Assembly: GCA_030038885.1 (NCBI GenBank)
Contig: JASHQY010000023.1
Span: 1 to 7,282, forward strand
Direction: 5' to 3'
DNA: 7,282 nucleotides
From: Thermoplasmata archaeon
GTDB taxonomy: Archaea > Thermoplasmatota > Thermoplasmata > Lutacidiplasmatales > UBA184
Positions within the stretch are counted from its first letter, which is position 1. Each line of letters begins with the position of its first letter. The position numbers and the translations under genes were made by a program. The notes below the pieces were generated by a model that saw only the letters and a list, made by a program, of their open reading frames with translations, made no database searches and was not told the DNA's origin. Shown piece by piece: positions 1-5,600 of this stretch.

Positions 1-513
1 GTGGAGGAGGACGCTCGAGACGCTGCGCACGGCGATCAGCACGATCCCGGCCTCGAGGCCCCCGACCAGGTAGGCGGAGAGCCCGTAGAGGAACGTCTCG
101 AAGAAGCCGAACCCGAGGCCGACCGACGCCCCGAACACCGGGCCGTCGGCGACCGTCCGGATCCGGTCGCGGTAGTAGTAGACCCCCGACCCCTTGAGCG
201 CCTCCTCGACGAACGGGGCGACGACCAGCACGAGGAAGAACGCGCCGAGCGTCGAGTTGCCGTTGAGGAAGAGGAACTCCGGCCCCGGGTACCGGTTGCT
301 GACGGTCGTTCCGAGGGCGACGATCACGACCTCGAGGACCCCCGCGACGATCGTCGCGAAGAGCGCCCCGTAGACGAACGCCCCGAGGATCGGGCCCCAC
401 GACGCGGTGCCGAACCGCTCGGTGCTCCGCACCCACCCGAGGTAGATCAGCGCCGGGATCAGCGCGAGCAGCACGAGGAGGACGAGGTCGAGCAGCGCGT
501 TCGTCGCGCTCAT
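1..513 (-). CDS. PrsW-family intramembrane metalloprotease, N-terminal part (C-terminus off the left edge)
   Basis: The 171 visible residues form a hydrophobic multi-pass membrane protein, with membrane segments near residues 6-28, 41-68, 88-106 and 124-170. Three family signatures lie inside predicted membrane segments: EEALK at 103-107 (EExxK type), F135..E139 (FxxxE) in a Gly/Phe-rich helix, and a His at 171, which is the last codon in the window and would be the His of the third motif. In PrsW/CPBP-like proteases these residues are thought to bind the catalytic metal; bacterial PrsW cleaves an anti-sigma factor within the membrane. The substrate here is unknown, and archaeal homologues are mostly uncharacterised. 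The ATG at 513 overlaps the stop of the dehydrogenase gene (ATGA, 510-513), with no clear Shine-Dalgarno motif, so translation is probably coupled to the upstream gene. The family call is fairly secure. The gene is cut by the window, not visibly broken. Confidence 0.82.
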   Translation of the reverse strand, partial: MSATNALLDLVLLVLLALIPALIYLGWVRSTERFGTASWGPILGAFVYGALFATIVAGVLEVVIVALGTTVSNRYPGPEFLFLNGNSTLGAFFLVLVVAPFVEEALKGSGVYYYRDRIRTVADGPVFGASVGLGFGFFETFLYGLSAYLVGGLEAGIVLIAVRSVSSVLLH

Positions 514-1424
514 CCGGGGGCCCCGGGCGTCGTCGCGTAGGGGTAGAAGCCCTCGCCCGACTTCCGCCCGAGCTTCCGCGCCGAGACCATCGTGCGGAGC
601 AGCGGGCAGGCGCGGTAGCGCGGGTCCCGGAACCCGTCCCAGAGGACGTCGAGGATCGCGAGCGCGGTGTCGAGGCCGACCAGGTCCGCGAGCTCGAACG
701 GACCCATCGGATGGTGGAACCCGAGCCGGTAGGCGGCATCGATGTCCTCCTTCGTCGCGACCCCCTCGTAGAGCATCCACGCCGCCTCGTTGATCAGGAC
801 CGCGAGCGCCCGGGTCGTGACGAAGCCCGGGGTGTCGCGGGACGTCACGACCGTCTTCCCGAGCGAGCGGGCGAACTCGCGGGCCGTGGCTACGACCTCC
901 GGGCGGGTCGTGTGGCCCGGGATCAGCTCGACGAGCGCCATCTGGAGCACCGGGTTGAAGAAGTGCAGCCCGACCAGGCGGCCGGGGTCCTTGAGGTCCT
1001 GCGCGATCGACGTGATCGGCAGCGACGAGGTGTTCGACGCGAGCAGCGCGGCGGGCTGCGCCGCCTCCTCGAGCTGCCGGAACAACTCGCGCTTGATCGG
1101 TAGGTTCTCCGGGGCGGCCTCGATCACGATCTGGGCCGAGTCCGCGCGGCGGAGCCCGATCGCGACCTCGATGCGGTCCAGCGCCGCCCGGCGGTCGCCG
1201 GACCCGACCGTGCCCTTCGAGACCGCGTGCTCGAGCGCCCGGTCCGCGCTCGCGAGGCCGCGGCGCGCGAGCTCCTCGCTCACGTCCTCGAGGGTCACCG
1301 GGTACCCGGCGAGCGCGCACTGGGCCGCGATCCCGCTGCCCATGATCCCGGCGCCGACGACGAACACCCGTCGCTGGACCGACTGGCGCGGATCGCTGCC
1401 GGCCGGGATCGGGAGGTCGTTCAT
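510..1424 (-). CDS. 3-hydroxyacyl-CoA (3-hydroxybutyryl-CoA) dehydrogenase
   Basis: A 304-residue soluble protein that should oxidise (S)-3-hydroxyacyl-CoA to 3-ketoacyl-CoA with NAD+, or run in reverse, in beta-oxidation or C4-CoA metabolism. The N-terminal Rossmann fold carries GAGIMG at 24-29, with E46/D47 at the end of the second strand, which favours NAD+ over NADP+. The catalytic pair is H154 (in HFFNPV) and E166, with SNTSS at 130-134 supplying the substrate-contact Ser. The C-terminal dimerisation/substrate domain has the family signature HHPMGPFELADLVGLDT near 237-253. The loop PGFVTTR (199-205) has Thr204 where the usual PGFIVNR form has an Asn that contacts substrate; related bacterial enzymes with Ser or Thr there are known from memory. 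Family length is about 282-290, so there are some 19 extra N-terminal residues. The ATG at 1424 is favoured because it overlaps the upstream stop (ATGA) and has a GGGGGT stretch just ahead of it. No thiolase or enoyl-CoA hydratase gene lies nearby, so the pathway is not shown by context. Confidence 0.93.
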   Translation of the reverse strand: MNDLPIPAGSDPRQSVQRRVFVVGAGIMGSGIAAQCALAGYPVTLEDVSEELARRGLASADRALEHAVSKGTVGSGDRRAALDRIEVAIGLRRADSAQIVIEAAPENLPIKRELFRQLEEAAQPAALLASNTSSLPITSIAQDLKDPGRLVGLHFFNPVLQMALVELIPGHTTRPEVVATAREFARSLGKTVVTSRDTPGFVTTRALAVLINEAAWMLYEGVATKEDIDAAYRLGFHHPMGPFELADLVGLDTALAILDVLWDGFRDPRYRACPLLRTMVSARKLGRKSGEGFYPYATTPGAPG

Positions 1425-2356
1425 GGACCCCCCGCGGGGACGGCGGCCGCGCGCACGCCGCGCAGGTACTCGCACGCCCGGCACCGCTCGCCGGTCGACG
1501 GCTCCCCACACGAGCGGCACCGACGGGGGGCGCCCGCGTCCGCTGCGGCCAGCCACCGCTCGACGAGGCGCGCGTGGGTCCGCAGGAGGGACTGGCGGGT
1601 GCCGGGCAGCGCGTCTTCGAGCTGCCAGACGATCTCGCGGAAGAGGTTGCGCGAGGCGCGGTGCGCGTGGGGGCATTCGGCGTGGTCGAACGGGAGCCCC
1701 GAGAGCCGAGCGTAGAGGAACACCTCCCGCTCGGGCACGAGCGCGAGCGGCGCGATCCTCGGCACGAGCCCCGGCTGCGGCACCCGGTGCGGCGCCATCC
1801 GGACCAGCCGGTCGAGGTCGCCCCGCACGAGGTTCATCAGCACGGTCTGGGCGAGATCGTCGAGGTTGAAGCCGAGGACGACCGCATCCGCCCCGGCGTC
1901 GCGGGCGGCGCGGTTGAGCAGCTGGCGTCGCCAGACGCCGCAGAACGAGCAGGGGATCGTGCCGGGGAGCCCGGCGGCGGCCTCGTCGGTCGTCGTCCCG
2001 AGGGCGCGCTCGGCCCGGACGATCCGGTGCTCGACCCCGAGGCGCTCGGTGAGCTCGGCCGCCGCGCGCAGCGTCCGCGGGCGGTACCCCGCGATCCCCT
2101 CGTCGACCGTCAGCGCGACGACCCGGACGGTCGGCCGCCGATGGAAGTAGCGGTGCGCGAGTGCGAGCGCCACCGCCGAGTCCTTGCCGCCCGAGAGCGC
2201 GACCGCGATCGTCCCGCCCGCGAAGCCCGGCAGCTGACGGTGGAACTCCCGACGGACCCGCTCCTCGACCGACGCCCGGAAGTGCTCGGCGCAGGCGTGG
2301 CCGGCCCGGTACGGCTGGTCGACGATCGCGACCGCGGCGCACGAGGAGCAGCGCAC
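1421..2356 (-). CDS. ttuA: tRNA 2-thiouridine synthetase, TtuA/Ncs6 (TtcA-like) family
   Basis: A 311-residue cytosolic ATP-dependent tRNA sulfurtransferase. Family members adenylate a uridine C2 and replace its oxygen with sulfur, using a ubiquitin-like sulfur carrier as donor. The targets are U34 of Lys/Glu/Gln tRNAs (Ncs6 type) or U54 in thermophiles (TtuA type); sequence alone does not say which. Every expected element is present: an N-terminal zinc finger (C3, C6, C22, H25), the PP-loop SGGKDS (55-60) that binds ATP, three cysteines that should hold the 4Fe-4S cluster (C136 and C139 in PCSFCG, C228 in ECPH), and a C-terminal zinc finger (C280, C283, C292, C295). The start is GTG at 2356; it leaves C3/C6 at the usual family position, and a TATA-like box lies 25 bases upstream, which suggests a leaderless transcript. 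It is the first gene of a three-gene operon and diverges from the recombinase gene. Confidence 0.93.
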   Translation of the reverse strand: MRCSSCAAVAIVDQPYRAGHACAEHFRASVEERVRREFHRQLPGFAGGTIAVALSGGKDSAVALALAHRYFHRRPTVRVVALTVDEGIAGYRPRTLRAAAELTERLGVEHRIVRAERALGTTTDEAAAGLPGTIPCSFCGVWRRQLLNRAARDAGADAVVLGFNLDDLAQTVLMNLVRGDLDRLVRMAPHRVPQPGLVPRIAPLALVPEREVFLYARLSGLPFDHAECPHAHRASRNLFREIVWQLEDALPGTRQSLLRTHARLVERWLAAADAGAPRRCRSCGEPSTGERCRACEYLRGVRAAAVPAGGP

Positions 2357-2376
2357 GGACCTCGGAACCTGCCGCG

Positions 2377-2385
2377 CTATTTGAG
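2377..2385 (-). promoter_or_regulatory. TATA-like box of the thiolase-dehydrogenase-protease operon
   Basis: Read on the minus strand this is CTCAAATAG, one of the few AT-rich patches in an otherwise GC-rich gap. Its centre is about 25 bases ahead of the GTG at 2356. Archaeal TATA boxes centre about 26-27 bases before the transcription start, so the mRNA would begin at or next to the start codon. No Shine-Dalgarno motif is seen. The call rests on position and composition only. Confidence 0.5.
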
Positions 2386-2416
2386 GAGCGGGCGCACCGG
2401 CCTTTCGCGTGCGCGC

Positions 2417-2427
2417 ATACGATTAAG
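2417..2427 (+). promoter_or_regulatory. TATA-like box ahead of the recombinase gene
   Basis: The stretch ATACGATTAAG stands out by its AT content in the 97-base divergent gap (2357-2453). The ATTAA part centres 30 bases ahead of the ATG at 2454, so the transcript would start within a few bases of the ATG, again nearly leaderless. The same bases read CTTAATCG on the other strand, so use in the opposite direction cannot be excluded. The gap also holds a 6-bp inverted repeat, GCGCAC (2392-2397) and GTGCGC (2409-2414), of uncertain meaning. Confidence 0.4.
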
Positions 2428-2453
2428 AGCAGAACGTCCGCCAGCGACCCGCG

Positions 2454-3353
2454 ATGTCCTCCCCGCGCATCGCGCGCCCGCACGCGACGCCCCGACCGGG
2501 CGAACCGGAAGGCAGCGGCGGCGCGTTCGACGCGCTCGAGCTCGTCGGACGCTTCCAGCGGATGCTCCAGGCCCAGGAGCGCAGTCCCTGCACGGTGAAG
2601 CAGTACAGCCACATCGCGCGCACGTTCCTCGCGTTCGCGCAGAAGCCGCTCGAGGAGGTCACGCTCCACGACCTCGAGGCGTACCGCGAGTACCTCGTGC
2701 TCCAGCGGCACTATTCGAAGAACTCCGTCTACACGACCGTCCGGGGCCTCACGTCCCTCTTCCGGAACTTCGGCCTCGCGGTCGCGGACCAGCTCGAGCC
2801 TCCGCGCCGCCCCGAGCGCCTGCCCCGGTACCTCTCGGAGGAGGAGATGCACCGGCTGCTCGAAGCGGTCCGGGACTCGCCGCGGGACAGCGCGATCGTC
2901 CACGTGCTCGCCTTCGCCGGCCTCAGGGTCAGCGAGGTCTGCAACCTCCAGATCGAGGACATCGAGTTCGCGACGAACGTCCTCCACGTCCGCTCCGGCA
3001 AGGGCGACAAGGACCGGGAGGTGATCCTCGAGGACCGGACGCGCGCCGCGATCGACCGGTTCCTCACCGATCGGACCCTCGCCGGCGAGTCGTCCCTCCG
3101 GCTGTTCGCGGTCGGGCCGGTCACGGTCGAGCGGATCGTCCGGCGGGCGGCGGGCACCGCCGGCATCCCCCGCCGCGTGACCCCGCACATGCTGCGGCAC
3201 ACGCTCGCGACCGCGCTCCTCTCGCGGGGGTGCGACATCCGCTACATCCAGAAGCTCCTCGGCCACGCGTCGGTCGCGACCACGCAGATCTACACGCACG
3301 TCGACACGCAGGCGCTCCGGACGGCCTACCAGCGCGCGAAGCCGGAGTATTAA
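2454..3353 (+). CDS. xerA: XerA-like tyrosine recombinase (XerC/XerD family)
   Basis: A 299-residue site-specific DNA recombinase. The N-terminal SAM-like core-binding domain spans roughly residues 27-112 (for example SPCTVKQYSHIARTFL). The C-terminal catalytic domain spans about 125-299. All catalytic residues of the family are visible: R158 in AFAGLRVSEV, K183 in SGKGDKDR, H245 and R248 in PHMLRH, H271 in LLGHAS, and the nucleophile Y280 in TTQIYTHV. Length and motif spacing match chromosomal XerC/D/XerA proteins, which resolve chromosome dimers at a dif site, better than longer phage or integron integrases. No mobile-element genes, attachment repeats or tRNA lie beside it, which also favours a housekeeping role. 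I saw no convincing dif site next to the gene. The ATG at 2454 gives a normal-length N-terminus. The stop codon TAA at 3351-3353 forms part of the next gene's probable TATA box. Confidence 0.93.
   Translation: MSSPRIARPHATPRPGEPEGSGGAFDALELVGRFQRMLQAQERSPCTVKQYSHIARTFLAFAQKPLEEVTLHDLEAYREYLVLQRHYSKNSVYTTVRGLTSLFRNFGLAVADQLEPPRRPERLPRYLSEEEMHRLLEAVRDSPRDSAIVHVLAFAGLRVSEVCNLQIEDIEFATNVLHVRSGKGDKDREVILEDRTRAAIDRFLTDRTLAGESSLRLFAVGPVTVERIVRRAAGTAGIPRRVTPHMLRHTLATALLSRGCDIRYIQKLLGHASVATTQIYTHVDTQALRTAYQRAKPEY
3348..3353 (+). promoter_or_regulatory. TATA-like box of the FAD oxidoreductase gene, overlapping the recombinase stop codon
   Basis: TATTAA is made of the last bases of the recombinase Tyr codon plus its TAA stop. 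Its centre (3350.5) is 26.5 bases ahead of the GTG at 3377, the ideal archaeal TATA-to-start-site distance for a leaderless mRNA. No Shine-Dalgarno motif lies between. It is the only AT-rich hexamer near this junction. The tight spacing supports it, but read-through transcription from the recombinase promoter is equally possible. Confidence 0.45.
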
Positions 3354-3376
3354 CCCGGGACGCGCCTCGCGGCGCC

Positions 3377-4573
3377 GTGCCGTCCACCGCCGCCGAAGTC
3401 GTGATCCTCGGCGCGGGGATCGCGGGCTGCGCGCTCGCCTACCACCTCGCGTCGCGGCACGTCGGCCCGGTGGTGGTCTACGATCCCCGCACGCCCGGGG
3501 CCGGGGCCACCGGCCGCGCCGCCGGGATCGTGACCGAGCAGCTCTGGAGCCGCTGGGACGTCGACGTGACCCGCGAGTCGAAGGCCCAGTACGCCGCGCT
3601 GAGCGCCCGATGGGACCCCTCCGCGTACACGGTCAACGGGTTCGTGCGCTGGGCGCACGGGCCGGAGGCGCAGGCCGCGCTCGGAGCCGCCACGGACCGC
3701 CTCCGCTCGTGGGGAGTGTCGATCGAGGAGATCGCGCCCGACCGGTTGCGCGAGCGGGTCCCGTGGGGTCGGTTCGAGGACGCGGCGCGGGCGGTGTGGA
3801 GCCCGCAGGACGCGGTCGTGACCCCGAGCACGATCGGCGAGATCTACGCCGAGGGCGCGCGCCGGGCCGGGGCCGACTTCCGCCTGGGGACCCCGATGGA
3901 GTCGTTCGCCCGGAGCGCCGGGGCCTGGGAGCTCGGGACCGGGGCCGCGCGCGTGCGCGCGGGGAGCGCGGTCGTCGCCGCGGGGGCGTGGTCGAAGGCG
4001 ATCCTCGCGGCGATCGGCCATCCACTCCCGCTCGCGCCGTACCGCACGCAGGCGGCCGTCCTCCGCCCGCCCTTGGGTCCCGAGGTGTTCCCCTCCGTCC
4101 ACGACATCGACGAGGACGTCTACGCCCGACCGGAGGCCAAGGGCCGGATCCTCGCGGGCGACGGCACCCGCCTGGTCGAGGTCGATCCCGACACGTTCCG
4201 GACCGGCGCCGACGAGTCGTTCGTCGCCCACCTCGCCGAAACGTTCGGCCGGCGGTTCCCGGGGTGGGCCGACGCGGAGCTCGTGCGGGCCTGGGCCGGG
4301 GTGTGCACCTCGACCCCCGACCGACGGCCGCTCGTCGGCCCGGTCCCGGGCGCCGAAGGGCTCTACGCGATCGGGGGGTTCAACGGGTTCGGCGTGATGC
4401 GCGCCGGGGGCGTCGCGGCCCGCCTCGCCGAGCTGCTCGCGTCCGGGGGCTCCGGGCCCGCCGCGCTCGAGCGGCTGCGTCCGGTGCTCCCGGGCCGGTT
4501 CGCGGGGACGCCGGCCCCGTTCGCCCCCCGGCCCGGCTTCACGCTGGACGCGGGGGACGATCCGCGGTACTGA
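3377..4573 (+). CDS. FAD-dependent oxidoreductase, DAO fold (sarcosine/glycine oxidase or amino-acid dehydrogenase-like)
   Basis: A 398-residue flavoprotein. The Rossmann motif LGAGIAGCALAYHL starts at residue 11 (GAGIAG at 12-17), D36 ends the second strand and should bind the FAD ribose, and the GATGRAAG loop at 43-50 follows as in the family. VVAAGAWSK at 199-207 is the second conserved strand. The C-terminal FAD-binding signature TPDRRPLVGPVPGAEG...GGFNGFGVM at 313-341 is typical of DAO-fold oxidases and dehydrogenases. These enzymes oxidise C-N bonds of amino acids or N-methylated amines to imines. The substrate cannot be read from the sequence, and no partner subunit lies alongside. GTG at 3377 is chosen because it leaves a short tail ahead of the first beta strand; the only later in-frame start nearby (GTG 3401) falls inside that strand. 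The gene follows the recombinase after 23 bases and converges on thyX. A Pro-rich tail (about 370-398) extends past the core fold. Confidence 0.88.
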   Translation: MPSTAAEVVILGAGIAGCALAYHLASRHVGPVVVYDPRTPGAGATGRAAGIVTEQLWSRWDVDVTRESKAQYAALSARWDPSAYTVNGFVRWAHGPEAQAALGAATDRLRSWGVSIEEIAPDRLRERVPWGRFEDAARAVWSPQDAVVTPSTIGEIYAEGARRAGADFRLGTPMESFARSAGAWELGTGAARVRAGSAVVAAGAWSKAILAAIGHPLPLAPYRTQAAVLRPPLGPEVFPSVHDIDEDVYARPEAKGRILAGDGTRLVEVDPDTFRTGADESFVAHLAETFGRRFPGWADAELVRAWAGVCTSTPDRRPLVGPVPGAEGLYAIGGFNGFGVMRAGGVAARLAELLASGGSGPAALERLRPVLPGRFAGTPAPFAPRPGFTLDAGDDPRY

Positions 4574-4590
4574 GCGCCCGCCCGGGGCGC
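4574..4590. terminator. GC hairpin in the convergent gap, possible bidirectional terminator or mRNA end structure
   Basis: The 18-base gap between two converging stop codons consists almost wholly of a perfect inverted repeat: GCGCCC (4574-4579), a 5-base loop, then GGGCGC (4585-4590). It would fold identically in both transcripts. No T-run follows on either strand, and archaeal termination normally depends on T-tracts, so a true terminator role is uncertain. It could instead protect the mRNA 3' ends, or simply reflect GC richness. Confidence 0.3.
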
Positions 4591-4591
4591 G

Positions 4592-5479
4592 TCACTCGAG
4601 CGTGCGGAGCCGCTCGAGCTTCTCGAGGAACTCGACGCCCTCGCCGGTCGTCATCGGTCGCCCGTCCTCACGGGTCAGCGGAAGGCCGGCGGCGGCGCAC
4701 GCCTCGGCCGGGCTCTTCCCCTCGAGCAGCGCGCGGAGCGCCCGCTGCTCCCGCCGGCCGAGCGGCAGCCCCTCGACCTGGAACTCCTCGAACGCCTCGA
4801 GCGCCACGGGGCAGACCGCGCGCGCCAGCTGCGCGACGACCGCGGCGTAGAGCCGGATCTCCTCCTGGGAGTGCGGGTCGAGCCGCAGCGAGAGGAAGTG
4901 CAGGAGGTTGTGGAGGTTGATCTTCCAGTACCACTGCGTGTAGTACGCGAGCGGCAGCACGAGCCGGGCGGTCTCGCGCGCGACCCCCGCCTCGAGGGCC
5001 CGCGCGTAGGCCTCGTACGCCTGGCGCGCGACCGTGTCGAGGTCCGAACGGAACCGGTCGGCCGCCTCGAGCGGCAGCGGGTCGCCGCGCCCCTGGCGGT
5101 TGCGCGTCGACTGGTAGCGCACCTCCTCGGGCGGAGGGACCTCGTACTCGTCGGGGACGACGGAGTACCGCGCCGACGTCTCGTTCAGCGAGGCGGTGCG
5201 GTGCCGCACCCACTGGCGCGCGACGAAGATCGGAAGCCGCACGAGGAACTTGTACTCGACCATCTCGAACGGCGTCGTGTGCCGGTGGCGCATGAGGTAG
5301 CGGATCAGGCCCCGGTCGTCGCGGACCGTCCGCGTGCCCGGGCCGTAGGAGACCCGCGCCGCCTGGACGATCGCCGCGTCGTTGCCCATGTAGTCCACGA
5401 GCGCGACGAAGCCGTGCGTCAGCACGGGGTGCTGGACCCCGATCAGCCGGTCCGCCGCGGGAACGGAGGCGCGGACCAT
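4592..5479 (-). CDS. thyX: Flavin-dependent thymidylate synthase ThyX (long form)
   Basis: A 295-residue enzyme that makes dTMP from dUMP using methylenetetrahydrofolate, FAD and NADPH; it works as a homotetramer in the cytosol. The ThyX motif RHRxxSxNExSxRYS is perfect at residues 92-106. Flanking blocks also match: DYMGND, VQAARVSYG, RHRHTTPFEMVE (64-75), LPIFVARQW (82-90), and YYTQWYWKINLHNLLHFLSLR (179-199). From memory these blocks look more like long alphaproteobacterial/rickettsial ThyX than short archaeal forms. Usual length is 210-250; here residues from about 236 to 295 form an extra, probably helical tail ending EFLEKLERL. The ATG at 5479 is taken as the start, but it has no Shine-Dalgarno motif. 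An in-frame GTG at 5497, adding six residues, sits 28.5 bases from a TATA-like box and may be the real leaderless start. The gene converges on the oxidoreductase gene and diverges from the Met-tRNA synthetase gene. Confidence 0.94.
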   Translation of the reverse strand: MVRASVPAADRLIGVQHPVLTHGFVALVDYMGNDAAIVQAARVSYGPGTRTVRDDRGLIRYLMRHRHTTPFEMVEYKFLVRLPIFVARQWVRHRTASLNETSARYSVVPDEYEVPPPEEVRYQSTRNRQGRGDPLPLEAADRFRSDLDTVARQAYEAYARALEAGVARETARLVLPLAYYTQWYWKINLHNLLHFLSLRLDPHSQEEIRLYAAVVAQLARAVCPVALEAFEEFQVEGLPLGRREQRALRALLEGKSPAEACAAAGLPLTREDGRPMTTGEGVEFLEKLERLRTLE

Positions 5480-5516
5480 CGGAGCTTCGTCCGGCACGGC
5501 GTCGCAGCAGGCCGCT

Positions 5517-5534
5517 CGGACGATAAAACCCGTC
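5517..5534 (-). promoter_or_regulatory. Promoter element of thyX (BRE/TATA-like)
   Basis: Read on the minus strand: GACGGGTTTTATCGTCCG. The TTTTAT core (5523-5528) centres 28.5 bases from the GTG at 5497 and 46.5 from the ATG at 5479. It is the best TATA-like sequence in the window. The flanks are shared with the element facing the synthetase gene. Confidence 0.55.
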
Positions 5535-5555
5535 GCGGGTCCGCGCGCGCGGCCC

Positions 5556-5571
5556 GAAGGGTTTACGTCCG
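5556..5571 (+). promoter_or_regulatory. Promoter-like element of the Met-tRNA synthetase gene
   Basis: GAAGGGTTTACGTCCG, a copy of the thyX element lacking two bases in the TATA core. TTTA (5562-5565) centres 37.5 bases ahead of the GTG at 5601, which predicts a leader of about 10 bases. A GAGG (5587-5590) within GAGGGGGG, about 10 bases ahead of the GTG, could then act as a ribosome binding site, although it would lie at the very 5' end of the mRNA. Confidence 0.4.
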
Positions 5572-5600
5572 TGAGCTGCTCGGACCGAGGGGGGACCGCG

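Larger units (their letters stand above)
5517..5571. repeat. Nested inverted repeat in the thyX/Met-tRNA synthetase promoter region
   Basis: The two promoter-like arms (5517-5534 and 5556-5571) are near-identical in opposite orientation, sharing GA-GGGTTT-A-CGTCCG. Between them lie a perfect short inverted repeat, ACCCG-TCG-CGGGT (5528-5540), and a 12-base perfect palindrome of alternating C/G, CCGCGCGCGCGG (5541-5552). The whole is roughly symmetric about 5544-5546. It could be a regulator binding site, a back-to-back promoter pair, or a duplication. The rest of the gap (5572-5600) holds only a purine-rich stretch ahead of the GTG. Confidence 0.55.

Noticed and set aside
2357..2453. Possible dif/attachment site next to the recombinase gene
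   Set aside because: No pair of AT-rich 11-base arms around a 6-base centre was found. The only symmetry is a short GC-rich 6-bp repeat, unlike known archaeal dif sites.
510..3299. A 2.8-kb open frame on the minus strand, in frame with the dehydrogenase and extending back across the thiolase and recombinase genes
   Set aside because: Stop codons are rare at this GC content. The extra part is low-complexity Arg/Pro/Gly/Ala-rich sequence with no family motif and is opposed by two clear genes.
2454..3353. Recombinase as the integrase of a mobile element
   Set aside because: No flanking direct repeats, tRNA target, phage or plasmid genes are present, and its length and motifs match chromosomal Xer proteins.
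1574..3376. Plus-strand open frame ahead of the FAD oxidoreductase, suggesting a giant fusion protein
   Set aside because: It runs antisense to the thiolase and out of frame through the recombinase gene. Recognisable protein begins only after the GTG at 3377.
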